Notes: generated from the letters alone by a model not told the origin. Positions 38,321 to 48,098 are shown, counted from the stretch's first letter. The stretch is 64,000 bases of DNA from Desemzia sp. RIT 804 (GCF_016892605.1 NZ_JAFEMV010000001.1:372001-436000), one strand, 5' to 3'. Numbers and translations: made by a program.

Positions 38321-39772
38321 TTGAGTTATGTTCTTTACTTTATGTCGCTATTATTAATGGTAAATACTGTATTTGCAGCTGTTACTGTTTTTCGTGAAAA
38401 AAGAGATATAGCTGCTACTTGGGCATGGTTACTGGTTTTGAACTTTTTACCAGGTGTAGGATTTATTATTTATTTTTTCATTGGTAAAAAGATATCTAAA
38501 GAAAAGATTTTTGATATTCAAGCTCAAGAAAATATTGGTATGCCAGAGCTTGTTGAAGCCCAAAAACAAATGTTATTAGAAGAAGAGAAATTGTTATCCA
38601 GTAAACAGTATACTGAGGATTCAAAAGAGATCACCAATTTATTTCTGGAAAGCAGCGAGTCTATTTTAACTAAAGGAAATGACGTAGAAGTTTTTATAGA
38701 TGGCAAAGAAAAATTCAAGTCGCTTATTCGCGACATTTATAAAGCTGAAAATCATATACATATGATTTATTATATCTTTCATAATGATCAAATAGGAAGT
38801 ATGGTCTTGAAAGCTTTAGAGGATAGAGCAGCAGCAGGTGTAGAAGTTTTAGTCATCTATGACGCTTTAGGGTCTCGTGCTCTGAAGTTGGCTTCTTTTA
38901 AACGGCTGAAAGAACTAGGCGGACAAGTCGAGACATTTTTTGGTTCAAAATTAGGCTTGATCAATTTCCGTATCAACTTCCGGAATCACCGTAAAATAGT
39001 AGTTATCGATGGGAAAATTGGTTACATTGGTGGATTCAATGTAGGAGATGAATACCTTGGGGAAAATAAGAAGTTTGGTTATTGGAGAGATACTCATTTA
39101 AAGATAGAAGGAAACGGTGTTCTCGCTTTACAAAGTCGTTTTATTATGGACTGGAATGCAGCTGTTCCATCCAATAAATTAGAATACGAAGAAAAATATT
39201 TTCCGTATATCGAACGAAAAGGAAAAACAAATCTTCAAATTGTGTCCAGTGGTCCAGATTCAGAGATTCAGCAAATCAAAAAAGGTTATATCAAAATGAT
39301 TAGTACGGCTGATGAATCTATTTATATTCAGACTCCGTATTTTGTACCAGATGAAGCTTTGATCGAAACTTTGCAGATCGCTATCATGTCTGGAATCGAT
39401 GTCAAAATCATGATTCCTAATAAGCCGGATCATCCATTTATTTATCAAGCCACTCTATCGTATGCAGCCCAAATGGTGGAAGCAGGCGCGGAAGTGTATA
39501 TTTACGATAATGGTTTTTTGCATAGTAAAACAATTGTGATCGATGGAGAGATCTGTTCTGTAGGTACAGCCAACTTTGATATTAGAAGTTTTAAATTGAA
39601 CTTTGAAGTGAATGCGTTTATGTATGATCCAGAGATTGCTAAGCAACAAGAAGCTTATTTCTTTAAAGATATGGAAAAAAGTTATTTGTTTACTAAGGAG
39701 CTTATCGAAAAACAATCTAAATGGGTCAAATTCAAACAGAGTTTCTCACGTTTATTGTCGCCAATTTTATAA
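38321..39772 (+). CDS. cls: Cardiolipin synthase
   Basis: Phospholipase-D-family membrane enzyme that joins two phosphatidylglycerols to cardiolipin and glycerol. TTG start at 38321 behind AGAAGGAG; 483 residues. Two N-terminal membrane helices (about 2-24 and 32-52) are followed by two HKD motifs: HRKIVVIDGKIGYIGGFN (about 225) and HSKTIVIDGEICSVGTANFD (about 402). Length and layout are those of bacterial ClsA. It stands alone, ending at a terminator. Confidence 0.93.
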   Translation: MSYVLYFMSLLLMVNTVFAAVTVFREKRDIAATWAWLLVLNFLPGVGFIIYFFIGKKISKEKIFDIQAQENIGMPELVEAQKQMLLEEEKLLSSKQYTEDSKEITNLFLESSESILTKGNDVEVFIDGKEKFKSLIRDIYKAENHIHMIYYIFHNDQIGSMVLKALEDRAAAGVEVLVIYDALGSRALKLASFKRLKELGGQVETFFGSKLGLINFRINFRNHRKIVVIDGKIGYIGGFNVGDEYLGENKKFGYWRDTHLKIEGNGVLALQSRFIMDWNAAVPSNKLEYEEKYFPYIERKGKTNLQIVSSGPDSEIQQIKKGYIKMISTADESIYIQTPYFVPDEALIETLQIAIMSGIDVKIMIPNKPDHPFIYQATLSYAAQMVEAGAEVYIYDNGFLHSKTIVIDGEICSVGTANFDIRSFKLNFEVNAFMYDPEIAKQQEAYFFKDMEKSYLFTKELIEKQSKWVKFKQSFSRLLSPIL

Positions 39773-39785
39773 CTAAATTGAACCG

Positions 39786-39823
39786 AAAAAAGGAAGGAGC
39801 ATACATTTGCTTCTTCCTTTTTT
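39786..39823 (+). terminator. Intrinsic terminator after cls
   Basis: AAAAAAGGAAGGAGCA pairs with TGCTTCTTCCTTTTTT (one G:U) and is followed by T-rich sequence. Confidence 0.87.
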
Positions 39824-39842
39824 ATATCCATGATATGCATCA

Positions 39843-39861
39843 AACATTTTTTGAAAATGTT
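39843..39861. promoter_or_regulatory. Small palindrome upstream of the opuC operon
   Basis: AACATTTT-TTG-AAAATGTT is a perfect 8-bp inverted repeat about 100 bases before opuCA. It could be an operator for an osmoregulatory repressor or just AT-rich chance. Confidence 0.3.
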
Positions 39862-39963
39862 ATGAAAACTTGATTTTGAGCAGATTATTTGTAATTTATT
39901 TTAATTTATGCAACACTTGTATAAAGTATGGCTAAAAATAAAAAATTAAAGAGGTGGACTAAA

Positions 39964-41139
39964 TTGATCGAATTTAAAAATGTATCCAAAATATATAAAG
40001 ACGGCACAAAAGCGGTAGAAAACATAAATTTAACATTTAATGATGGTGAGTTTATTGTTTTTATCGGAACAAGTGGAAGTGGAAAAACAACTTCTATGCG
40101 GATGATCAATCGCATGATCGAACCAAGTAAAGGACAAATTCTAATTGATGGTGAAGATATCATGAAGAAGGACGCTGTTGAATTGCGTAGAGGAATTGGT
40201 TATGTTATCCAACAAATCGGACTCATGCCGCATATGACAGTGTATGAAAATATTACGTTGGTTCCGAAGTTGCTCAAATGGTCAGAAGAAAAGAAACGAG
40301 AAAAAGCAGAAAGTTTGATCAAACGAGTTGATTTGCCTAACGAATTCTTAGATCGCTACCCAAGTGAATTATCTGGTGGTCAACAACAACGTATCGGAGT
40401 TATCCGTGCATTGGCTGCTGATCAAGACATCATTTTGATGGATGAACCATTTGGAGCTTTGGATCCGATCACTAGAGATGCTTTACAAGAATTAGTCAAA
40501 CACCTCCAAGAAGAAATGGGACGTACTGTTGTCTTTGTTACTCATGATATGGATGAAGCCTTGCAATTGGCTGACCGTATTGTCATTATGCAACACGGTA
40601 AAGTGGTGCAGTTTGATACCCCGGAAAATATATTAGCTAACCCCGCTAATCAATTTGTTGAAGATTTCCTTGGTGAAGATCGCTTATTACAAGCTAGACC
40701 TTCCATTCAAACTGTTGACCAAATTATGATCAAAAATCCAGTTTCCGTAACACCAGGTAAGTCTTTACAAGATGCTATTCGATTAATGCGTGATCGTAAA
40801 GTCGATACTTTGTTTGTAACAGATGACTCAGGCGTTTTAAAAGGTATGGTAGGTCTTGAAGATATTGACCGTTACCGCAGAACAGCCACAAGTGTAGGCG
40901 ACGTGATGCAAGGTGAGATTCGTTTTGTTCGTTCTGGGACACTGTTGCGTGATACCGTGCAACGTATGCTGAAAATTGGATTTAAAAATATTCCTGTTGT
41001 AGATCAAAAAGGTAAATTGATTGGTTTAGTAACTAGAGGTTCTCTTGCAGAAATTGTGTACGACAATATTTGGGGAGATATAGAAGAAGCAAAAGATATT
41101 CCATTGGGAACTACAGCTGATATAAGTGTAGAGCAATAG
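39964..41139 (+). CDS. opuCA: Osmoprotectant ABC transporter, ATP-binding protein (OpuCA-like)
   Basis: ATPase of a glycine betaine/carnitine/choline importer. I take the TTG at 39964 (start LIEFKNVSKIYKDGT) because GAGGTGG lies six bases upstream; 391 residues. Walker A GTSGSGKTTS, Q-loop QQIGLMPHMT, signature LSGGQQQR, Walker B IILMDEPFGALDP and H-loop VTHDMDEA are all present. Two C-terminal CBS domains (about 258-310 and 320-375), in this family the osmotic/ionic-strength or c-di-AMP sensor, follow. First gene of a four-gene A-B-C-D unit in the Listeria/Bacillus opuC order. Confidence 0.92.
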   Translation: MIEFKNVSKIYKDGTKAVENINLTFNDGEFIVFIGTSGSGKTTSMRMINRMIEPSKGQILIDGEDIMKKDAVELRRGIGYVIQQIGLMPHMTVYENITLVPKLLKWSEEKKREKAESLIKRVDLPNEFLDRYPSELSGGQQQRIGVIRALAADQDIILMDEPFGALDPITRDALQELVKHLQEEMGRTVVFVTHDMDEALQLADRIVIMQHGKVVQFDTPENILANPANQFVEDFLGEDRLLQARPSIQTVDQIMIKNPVSVTPGKSLQDAIRLMRDRKVDTLFVTDDSGVLKGMVGLEDIDRYRRTATSVGDVMQGEIRFVRSGTLLRDTVQRMLKIGFKNIPVVDQKGKLIGLVTRGSLAEIVYDNIWGDIEEAKDIPLGTTADISVEQ

Positions 41140-41154
41140 AAAGGACGGGTATTC

Positions 41155-41790
41155 ATGATAGACTTTTTAACTAATAATGGTTCACAACTTCTATTATTGA
41201 CATGGGAACATCTTTATATATCCGCTATTGCTTTAGGATTAGGGATACTTGTAGCTGTGCCCATTGGGGTTGTATTGACTAGATATAAAAAATTTGCAAG
41301 TGGATTTATTAGTGCGATAACAGTATTGCAGACTGTGCCGTCACTAGCTTTATTGGCGTTGATGATTCCGTTGTTCGGAATTGGAAAATTACCAGCTATT
41401 GTTGCGCTATTTTTATACTCATTGATGCCGATACTAAGAAACACATATATCGGTATGGAAGGAGTAGATAAGGATTTGATCGACGCAGCTAAGGGAATGG
41501 GGATGACCAACAGACAATTAATTTTTTCTGTTGAATTGCCACAAGCAGCACCTGTTATTATGGCAGGTATTCGTTTATCAGGTGTGTATGTTATTGCCTG
41601 GGCAACGTTAGCCTCTTACATTGGTGGAGGAGGTTTAGGTGACTTTATTTTTAACGGTTTAAACTTATACATTCCTGAACTGATCATTGGTGGAACGATA
41701 CCTGTTACCTTATTAGCATTACTGGTCGATTTTCTTTTAGGAAAAGTAGAAGAAAAACTCACTCCAGTAAACTTGCGAACTGCGAAATAG
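41155..41790 (+). CDS. opuCB: Osmoprotectant ABC transporter permease (OpuCB-like)
   Basis: First of two permeases. The 211 residues have five or six helices and the inner-membrane-component loop [23 protein letters not shown] (EAA-type), which contacts the ATPase. It begins 15 bases after opuCA with AAAGGACGG as ribosome site. Paired with the permease at 42757; the two are homologous and probably form a heterodimer. Confidence 0.92.
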   Translation: MIDFLTNNGSQLLLLTWEHLYISAIALGLGILVAVPIGVVLTRYKKFASGFISAITVLQTVPSLALLALMIPLFGIGKLPAIVALFLYSLMPILRNTYIGMEGVDKDLIDAAKGMGMTNRQLIFSVELPQAAPVIMAGIRLSGVYVIAWATLASYIGGGGLGDFIFNGLNLYIPELIIGGTIPVTLLALLVDFLLGKVEEKLTPVNLRTAK

Positions 41791-41801
41791 GAGGAAACAA
41801 C

Positions 41802-42755
41802 ATGAATTTTTTAAAAAAGAAAAAAACAATTGCCTTATCATTCGTCAGTGCACTGGCTTTAGCTGGATGCTCGTTACCAGGACTGGGGAGTGGGACATCT
41901 AATGAAGGGATTACTGTAGCTGGTGTAACTTCAACAGAAGGGTTGATCATGAGTTATGTAGTTGAAGGGATGGTTGAACATTACATGGATGATATGGATG
42001 TTCAAGTTATCAACAATCTGGGTTCTTCAACGGTAAGTCATCAAGCTTTATTAAATGGAGATGCGAATATAGCTGGTGTAAAATACACGGGGACTTCCTT
42101 GACTGGAGAACTCGGTCACACGCCGATCACCGATCCTGACGAAGCACTGGAAGTAGTTGTAGAAGGATTTCAAACTGAATTTGATCAAACCTGGTTCCCA
42201 TCCTATGGATTTGCCAATTCATATGCATTCATGGTGACACAAGAGACAGCTGATGAATATGGTCTAGAATCGGTCAGTGATTTGGAACCATATGCTCAGG
42301 ACATGCAAGCTGGGGTAGATAACTCATGGATAAACCGTGCAGGAGATGGCTATGCAGCATTTTTAGATACGTATGGCTTCGATTTCAATAGGGTATTTCC
42401 TATGCAGATCGGTCTAGTCTATGATGCGTTACAAGCTGGAGAAATGGACATTATCCTAGGTTATTCTACAGACGGACGAATCGCAAGCTATGATTTAGTA
42501 GTATTAGAAGACGATTTAAGACTATTCCCACCCTATGATGCGAGTCCTGTAGCTACTAATGAAGTTTTAGAAACTCATCCTGAGTTAGAAGAAATATTAT
42601 TGAAACTTGAAGGGACTATCACTGACGAACAAATGCAAGAAATGAACTACGAAGCAGATAATAATTTAAAAGAGCCGCAAGTAGTTGCGGAAGAGTTTTT
42701 ACAAGAAAACAATTATTTTGAAGATGTATCTGTTTCTACGAATGGAGGGGAGTAA
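41802..42755 (+). CDS. opuCC: Osmoprotectant-binding lipoprotein (OpuCC-like)
   Basis: Extracytoplasmic substrate receptor of the importer. The 317 residues begin with a lipoprotein signal: KKKK, a hydrophobic stretch and lipobox LALAGC (lipidated C23). The mature part matches the OpuAC-type binding fold (ITVAGVTSTEGLIMSYVVEGM, LGSSTVSHQALLNGDANIAGVKYTGT, LGYSTDGRIASYDLVVLEDD). The bound compatible solute (carnitine, betaine or choline) cannot be decided from sequence. The ribosome site is AGGAGG. Confidence 0.92.
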   Translation: MNFLKKKKTIALSFVSALALAGCSLPGLGSGTSNEGITVAGVTSTEGLIMSYVVEGMVEHYMDDMDVQVINNLGSSTVSHQALLNGDANIAGVKYTGTSLTGELGHTPITDPDEALEVVVEGFQTEFDQTWFPSYGFANSYAFMVTQETADEYGLESVSDLEPYAQDMQAGVDNSWINRAGDGYAAFLDTYGFDFNRVFPMQIGLVYDALQAGEMDIILGYSTDGRIASYDLVVLEDDLRLFPPYDASPVATNEVLETHPELEEILLKLEGTITDEQMQEMNYEADNNLKEPQVVAEEFLQENNYFEDVSVSTNGGE

Positions 42756-42756
42756 C

Positions 42757-43455
42757 ATGGGTATTGCAGATATGAATATTTTAGAGCAGCTGGTTTATTA
42801 TTTCTCTCAAAATGGTTCTTATGTATGGGCTCAATTTATACGTCATTTTCTAATGGCGATATATGGTGTTTTATTCGCAGCCGTTATCGGGATTCCGTTA
42901 GGTTTTTGGATATCCAGACATGGTAAATTAGCCAATTGGATCATCGGAATAGCTAATGTACTTCAAACGATCCCATCTCTAGCCATGCTGTCGATATTGA
43001 TGTTAGGTTTTGGATTAGGAGCTACAACAGTTGTTGTAACGATTTTCCTGTATTCCTTACTTCCTATTTTGAAAAATACCTATGCAGGTGTCAGAAGTGT
43101 TGACGATAGCCTATTGGATACTGGAAAAGGTATGGGAATGACGAGAAGGCAAGTTACTATAATGGTAGAATTGCCCTTAGCCTTATCTGTTATCATGGGT
43201 GGAATACGTAATGCTCTTGTAGTAGGTATTGGAATCGGAGCGATCGGGACCTTTATTGGAGCCGGGGGATTAGGAGACATCATTGCCAGAGGAGTCAACG
43301 CAACTGATGGTGGAGCAATTATATTAGCGGGAGCTATACCAACCGCTTTAATGGCCGTTATTGCTGATGTGTTCTTAGGATGGATCGAAAAGAAACTGGA
43401 TCCGACACAATCTACTAAATTTTTTGAGAGCAAAACAGCACAACCAAAAAGTTGA
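42757..43455 (+). CDS. opuCD: Osmoprotectant ABC transporter permease (OpuCD-like)
   Basis: Second permease, 232 residues from the ATG at 42757 behind GGAGGGGAG; the frame is open further upstream inside opuCC but lacks a ribosome site. Contains the EAA-like loop DSLLDTGKGMGMTRRQVTIMVELP and the conserved GTFIGAGGLGDII. It begins one base after the opuCC stop and ends the operon. Confidence 0.92.
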   Translation: MGIADMNILEQLVYYFSQNGSYVWAQFIRHFLMAIYGVLFAAVIGIPLGFWISRHGKLANWIIGIANVLQTIPSLAMLSILMLGFGLGATTVVVTIFLYSLLPILKNTYAGVRSVDDSLLDTGKGMGMTRRQVTIMVELPLALSVIMGGIRNALVVGIGIGAIGTFIGAGGLGDIIARGVNATDGGAIILAGAIPTALMAVIADVFLGWIEKKLDPTQSTKFFESKTAQPKS

Positions 43456-43487
43456 TGCTTTCGAAAATATGTTTCAGAATATATTTT

Positions 43488-43532
43488 AAAAACCAAAAGA
43501 GGGAGGATTTTGTCCTCCTTCTTTTGGTTTTT
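43488..43532. terminator. Bidirectional terminator between opuCD and the minus-strand gene
   Basis: A 20-bp stem (43488-43507 with 43513-43532, one mismatch) flanked by A-run and T-run, so it can stop convergent transcription from both sides. Confidence 0.9.
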
Positions 43533-43539
43533 GATCAGA

Positions 43540-43878
43540 TCATTTAAGAGTTTGTGTAGTCAATTGAATATACCGGATTTCATCTATTTTAATCATAGAG
43601 ATTGTTTTTTTGTCCAAGCTAGACAAAATAATCTTTCCATTATCTTTAGGAGAAGTCATTAATTTCCCGGTATATTCATGAAACGCTGAAGCGTTCTTTC
43701 GATCAGTGGTTTGAATAATAATTGGCTTAGACTTTAAGTAAGCTTGCTCTAAATAATAAAGGATTTGTTCAATTGGCATTTGGGGTAGTAAAGTGGGCGC
43801 AGCGGCATCTGTCAAAAACAACTTCGTTTTGTGCAAAAAACTGAAAGCGGATAATTTTACAGCACTATTTTTTTCCAT
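43540..43878 (-). CDS. Small SOS-regulated protein, probable YolD-like family
   Basis: A 112-residue protein on the minus strand; ATG 43878 has GGAGG eight bases upstream (a TTG at 43893 overlaps the ribosome site). The C-terminal half (SPKDNGKIILSSLDKKTISMIKIDEIRYIQL) follows the YolD-like pattern of a short beta-rich domain ending in ..I.ldeI..I. YolD-like proteins usually precede a Y-family DNA polymerase (UvrX/YqjW) in LexA-controlled operons; two LexA boxes at this promoter support the call. No polymerase gene is attached here: the next minus-strand sequence is the opuC terminator. Confidence 0.6.
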   Translation of the reverse strand: MEKNSAVKLSAFSFLHKTKLFLTDAAAPTLLPQMPIEQILYYLEQAYLKSKPIIIQTTDRKNASAFHEYTGKLMTSPKDNGKIILSSLDKKTISMIKIDEIRYIQLTTQTLK

Positions 43879-43891
43879 TTGTGCATCCTCC

Positions 43892-43941
43892 AAACATTTG
43901 TTCGTTTCTTATATTATACGAACAAATGTTCAATAATGCAA
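43892..43941 (-). promoter_or_regulatory. Divergent SOS promoter with two LexA boxes
   Basis: On the minus strand, TTGCAT (43936-43941) and TATAAT (43913-43918) are 17 bases apart. The spacer holds GAACAAATGTTC (43920-43931), a perfect LexA/DinR box. A second box, GAACAAATGTTT on the minus strand (43892-43903), lies between the start site and the ribosome site. The two boxes are 13-bp perfect inverted copies of each other. Confidence 0.85.
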
Positions 43942-43975
43942 TCTTTTATTTTTCCTTTTTAATTTTCATAAAACC

Positions 43976-43984
43976 TGTCATAAT
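43976..43984 (+). promoter_or_regulatory. Extended -10 element upstream of degV
   Basis: TGTCATAAT (43976-43984), 39 bases before the ATG. Confidence 0.4.
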
Positions 43985-44022
43985 AGAGAGGGAATAAAAT
44001 ACTAAAAGTTGGAGTGAATTGA

Positions 44023-44892
44023 ATGAGTTATAAGTTGATTACGGATTCTTGTTGCGATTTACCTTATACATTTATCGAAGAACAAGATATCGATATAGTA
44101 AGTTTAACTGTTCATATGAATGGAAATGAATTGATTGATGATATGGGCAAAACATTTGACCGCAATCAATTCTTTCAAGAGTTAAAGAATGGAGCCATGG
44201 CTACTACTTCTCAAATTAATATCGGGACGTACATCGATGTGTTTGAAAAATATGTTAAAGAAGGCATGCCTATTTTGTATATAGCTTTTTCTTCAGCTTT
44301 AAGTGGTTCTTACAACAATGCTGTTGCAGCTGTAGAACAATTAAAAGAAGACTATCCAACTGTGAATATTACTATAGTAGATTCAAAGGCAGCTTGCCTG
44401 GGAGAAGGATTATTGGTTTATGAAGCTGCAATGCGTAAATCAGCAGGGGCTACTCTTGAAGAAGTAGCTACATGGTTAGAAGAAAATAAAATGAAGGTCC
44501 ATTCATGGGTAACCGTAGATGATATCAAGCATTTAGAACGTGGGGGTAGAGTATCAGCTTTGTCTGCTACTTTAGGAACGTTGTTAAATGTGAAGCCCAT
44601 TATTATCGTCAATCCAGAAGGTGGTTTAGTCCCGACTGGTAAAGTCCGAGGACGCAAAAAATCTTTACACTATTTAGTAAATAAAACTGTAGAAGGAATT
44701 GTAGACCCTGAGCAACAGACATTATTTATAGGACATGTTGGTGTTCCGGAAGAAGCTGAGATGGTAAAACAAGAACTTTTGGATCAGATCAATGTGAAAG
44801 ATATTAAAATTTCCCCATATGGTCCTACGATTGCAGCCCACACTGGATTTGGTTCACTTTCAATTTTCTCTATGGGAGAAGAAAGAACGTAA
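44023..44892 (+). CDS. DegV family fatty-acid-binding protein
   Basis: The 289 residues match the DegV/FakB fold: N-terminal LITDSCCDLPYTFIEE, then TTSQINIGTY, ILYIAFSSALSGSYNNA, the domain-two VDDIKHLERGGRVSALSATLG, and the C-terminal IGHVGVPEEAE. FakB-type members present a fatty acid to the FakA kinase for phospholipid synthesis; which acyl chain this one takes is unknown. It is monocistronic, between the SOS gene and the V-ATPase leader. Confidence 0.9.
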   Translation: MSYKLITDSCCDLPYTFIEEQDIDIVSLTVHMNGNELIDDMGKTFDRNQFFQELKNGAMATTSQINIGTYIDVFEKYVKEGMPILYIAFSSALSGSYNNAVAAVEQLKEDYPTVNITIVDSKAACLGEGLLVYEAAMRKSAGATLEEVATWLEENKMKVHSWVTVDDIKHLERGGRVSALSATLGTLLNVKPIIIVNPEGGLVPTGKVRGRKKSLHYLVNKTVEGIVDPEQQTLFIGHVGVPEEAEMVKQELLDQINVKDIKISPYGPTIAAHTGFGSLSIFSMGEERT

Positions 44893-44943
44893 GATATATC
44901 TGCTAGTGTTAACAAATTGTTTTGTGCGTATAAAGTTGGTATA

Positions 44944-44952
44944 TGTTATAAT
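44944..44952 (+). promoter_or_regulatory. Extended -10 promoter of the V-ATPase operon
   Basis: TGTTATAAT (44944-44952) is a perfect extended -10. It lies about 310 bases before the first ATG and upstream of an intrinsic terminator. Confidence 0.55.
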
Positions 44953-45174
44953 GTATATATTATTGTAACTACAAAAAGAGCTATTATTTTAATGTTTAGG
45001 GAATGTCCAGAGTAAGATAAATTCTATATAGAGTAACGCTTTTATTACTCATTATTAATAAAAAACTTAACTCAATCATTGGATGACCGATATAAATCTT
45101 GCAAGTTAGGTCTATATTGACGAAATATTTCAATTATGTTAGAGTTTTGTTAGTTGAATATGTAATAATCGGTT
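44953..45174 (+). promoter_or_regulatory. Untranslated leader of the ntp operon
   Basis: No gene with a ribosome site is seen. The stretch lies between a good -10 element and a terminator and includes a GAAATATTTC palindrome (45122-45131). By position it could be the sensing part of an attenuator or riboswitch; I do not recognise a known aptamer. Confidence 0.4.
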
Positions 45175-45240
45175 GGGCATTAGCTTTCAAGAAGTCGTCT
45201 TCTAGGGTGAGAAGACACTTTTTGCTGATGCCTTTTTTTG
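45175..45240 (+). terminator. Intrinsic terminator inside the ntp leader (attenuator candidate)
   Basis: GGCATTAGC pairs with GCTGATGCC (one G:U), enclosing a perfect GTCTTCT/AGAAGAC stem (45197-45216), and is followed by seven T. Only 22 bases separate it from the ntpF start. Confidence 0.75.
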
Positions 45241-45261
45241 TATTTTTAAGGGGGTGATAGA

Positions 45262-45588
45262 ATGGGTTTAGAAGCCGTTGAATATGTTAAACAAGCAGAA
45301 GAAAAGATTGAAGAATTGCGAAAAAACAGTCAATCTGAAGCGAGAAAAATTGTTTTAGATGCTGAAAAAACAATTCAACACAATAAAGATGTCCTCGAAC
45401 AAGAGTTAAAGGAATTTGAAAAGGCTGAGAAAGCAAAATACAACACTCTACTAGCAAAAGATCAGCAAGTAATTGCAGATGAAGTTGCGCAAGAAACCAA
45501 AAAGATTCAACTAGTTGTTGAAAAAAATAAAGACGAAGTTGTCAATGATATATTGAAGGTGGTGTTTACACGTTATGGCAATAGCTAA
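45262..45588 (+). CDS. ntpF: V-type ATPase peripheral-stalk subunit (NtpF)
   Basis: The 108 residues are almost entirely charged coiled coil (EYVKQAEEKIEELRKNSQSE... ELKEFEKAEKAK), as expected for the G/H-type stator subunit named NtpF in Enterococcus hirae, which pairs with NtpE. First gene of the operon; the ribosome site is AAGGGGGTG. Its end overlaps ntpI by 14 bases. Confidence 0.85.
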   Translation: MGLEAVEYVKQAEEKIEELRKNSQSEARKIVLDAEKTIQHNKDVLEQELKEFEKAEKAKYNTLLAKDQQVIADEVAQETKKIQLVVEKNKDEVVNDILKVVFTRYGNS

Positions 45589-47545
45589 AATGAAACAAAT
45601 AACACTTTTAGCGGAACAAGCCAATAAAGAGCAACTATTAAAAGCAGTACAAGAGTTGCAAAAGCTTGAACTATTTGATTTGTCGACTTTGGAAGAAAGT
45701 GAATTACTCGCTTATTATTCTCGTGAAACTCAACCTCAAAACCGGAGCATTCATGAGGAAAAAATGAAAACTATTCAAGGTACATTGGCTTATCTCATTC
45801 AGTATGTAAAACAACCAAGTGCATTGAAGAAAATGAAGCAAGGAAGAAAAGAATACACACTAAAAGAAATCGAACAAAAAGTGTCTGATTTTCCTTTAGA
45901 ACGAGTAATTGATGAAGTTAGACAAATTGAAAGAAAAATAATCGATATTCAGCAACAGCGAAAAAGTTTGATCGATACCGAAACCTTTTTGAGAAGATGG
46001 GACCGCTTAGACTTTAATCCAAATGATTTAAATGATTTTAAAGTGACAACCGGGAGAATCGGGGTCATTTCATCTGTGAATGCAGAAAGTTTTAATACCG
46101 CTTTAAAAGAGGGTGGTCCGGCATATGTTGAAGAAATTTTCCGATACAAAGATGAAGCCGCTTATTTAGTTATCGCACCAACGGATTCATTTGCTGAAGT
46201 CAATGAGGTATTGAATCAATTTCAATTCACAAATTTAAATTATCCTTACTCGGCATTGCCAAAAGAAGAATTGAAATTAGTATTAGCTTCATTAAATAAG
46301 CTTTCTGAAGAAGAAAATGGATTAAAAGAAAAACTTCGTGCTTATGATTCTGATATAGATGATTTGAAATTGGCAGAGGAGTACTACTCTAATCTGGTTC
46401 AGCGTGAAAACGCAAAATCGTTATTACTAAATGGAAGTAGTTTATTCATTTTGAACGGTTGGCTTGAAGAAGAAGAAGTTTCTGACTTATCAGTTCTATT
46501 GGACAAGCATGTTGGAGAAGAAAACTATGCGATCATGTCAAATGACATTCGAAGCAAAGACTATGATGTTGTTCCGACAGTTTTGAAAAACAACAGATTA
46601 GTCGAACCATTTGAAAGTGTAACAGAAATGTACAGTCTTCCTAAATACAATGATGTAGATCCTACACCTTTTATGATGCCTTTTTACCTAGTGTTCTTTG
46701 GTATGATGAGTGCTGACTTAGGTTACGGACTTATATTGCTGGTAGGGACATTAGCAGCATTAAAATTATTTAAACTCGACAAGGGCATGGCAAGATTCAT
46801 ACGATTTTTCCATCTATTATCCTATTCAGTTATTGTTTGGGGAATCATCTATGGAAGTTTCTTTGGAGCTACGATGCCGATCCAATTATTGTCGACAACA
46901 GATGATGTCATTACGATTCTTGTTCTCTCCGTTGTCTTTGGTTTTATTCAATTGGTATACGGTTTAGTACTTAATGGTGTTGTAAAGTGGAAAAAACAAG
47001 AGCGAGCATCTGGATACGTTGATGGATTAGCTTGGGCTGGGGTGTTAATCGGTTTAGCTCTCTTGGTCGTAGACATGCTGATTCTACCAAACACTATTAT
47101 CCGTGTGTTGTCATATGTATTGATTTTCGCAAATGTACTTGGGATTATCCTAATATCTACTATTGCATCTAAAAATAAAGGTCTTGGTTTTGCTTTAGGT
47201 TTGTATAATTTGTATGGTGTAACAGGATATGTCGGAGATTTGGTTAGTTACACCAGATTAATGGCTCTAGGGGTATCTGGTGGTAGTATTGCTGTAGCAT
47301 TTAACATGATTGTACAATATTTACCGGTACCTGCTAGATTTACAGTAGGAATTGTACTGATTGCTGCATTACATGCTTTGAATATTTTTCTAACGTACCT
47401 AAGTGCGTATGTGCATACTGCACGTTTGCAATACGTTGAGTTTTTCGGCAAGTTCTATGAGGGTGGCGGTAGAGCTTTGTCTCCACTGAAAACTCTCGAA
47501 AAACACATTTATCTAAAAAAAGATAGTCATCAAACAAAAAATTAA
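45575..47545 (+). CDS. ntpI: V-type ATPase subunit I (a-type stator, NtpI)
   Basis: The 656-residue membrane stator that forms the ion half-channels. The N-terminal ~350 residues are soluble and coiled-coil; the C-terminal ~300 have seven or eight helices. The conserved channel segment VGDLVSYTRLMALGVSGG contains the arginine facing the proteolipid glutamate. PFMMPFYLVFFGMMSADLGYG marks the first helices. Start ATG 45575 behind AAGGTGGTG. Confidence 0.95.
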   Translation: MAIAKMKQITLLAEQANKEQLLKAVQELQKLELFDLSTLEESELLAYYSRETQPQNRSIHEEKMKTIQGTLAYLIQYVKQPSALKKMKQGRKEYTLKEIEQKVSDFPLERVIDEVRQIERKIIDIQQQRKSLIDTETFLRRWDRLDFNPNDLNDFKVTTGRIGVISSVNAESFNTALKEGGPAYVEEIFRYKDEAAYLVIAPTDSFAEVNEVLNQFQFTNLNYPYSALPKEELKLVLASLNKLSEEENGLKEKLRAYDSDIDDLKLAEEYYSNLVQRENAKSLLLNGSSLFILNGWLEEEEVSDLSVLLDKHVGEENYAIMSNDIRSKDYDVVPTVLKNNRLVEPFESVTEMYSLPKYNDVDPTPFMMPFYLVFFGMMSADLGYGLILLVGTLAALKLFKLDKGMARFIRFFHLLSYSVIVWGIIYGSFFGATMPIQLLSTTDDVITILVLSVVFGFIQLVYGLVLNGVVKWKKQERASGYVDGLAWAGVLIGLALLVVDMLILPNTIIRVLSYVLIFANVLGIILISTIASKNKGLGFALGLYNLYGVTGYVGDLVSYTRLMALGVSGGSIAVAFNMIVQYLPVPARFTVGIVLIAALHALNIFLTYLSAYVHTARLQYVEFFGKFYEGGGRALSPLKTLEKHIYLKKDSHQTKN

Positions 47546-48052
<507 letters not shown>

Positions 48053-48098
48053 GGATTCGCTCTATCATCTACAAAGTGAAATAGAATGGAGGGAAAAC

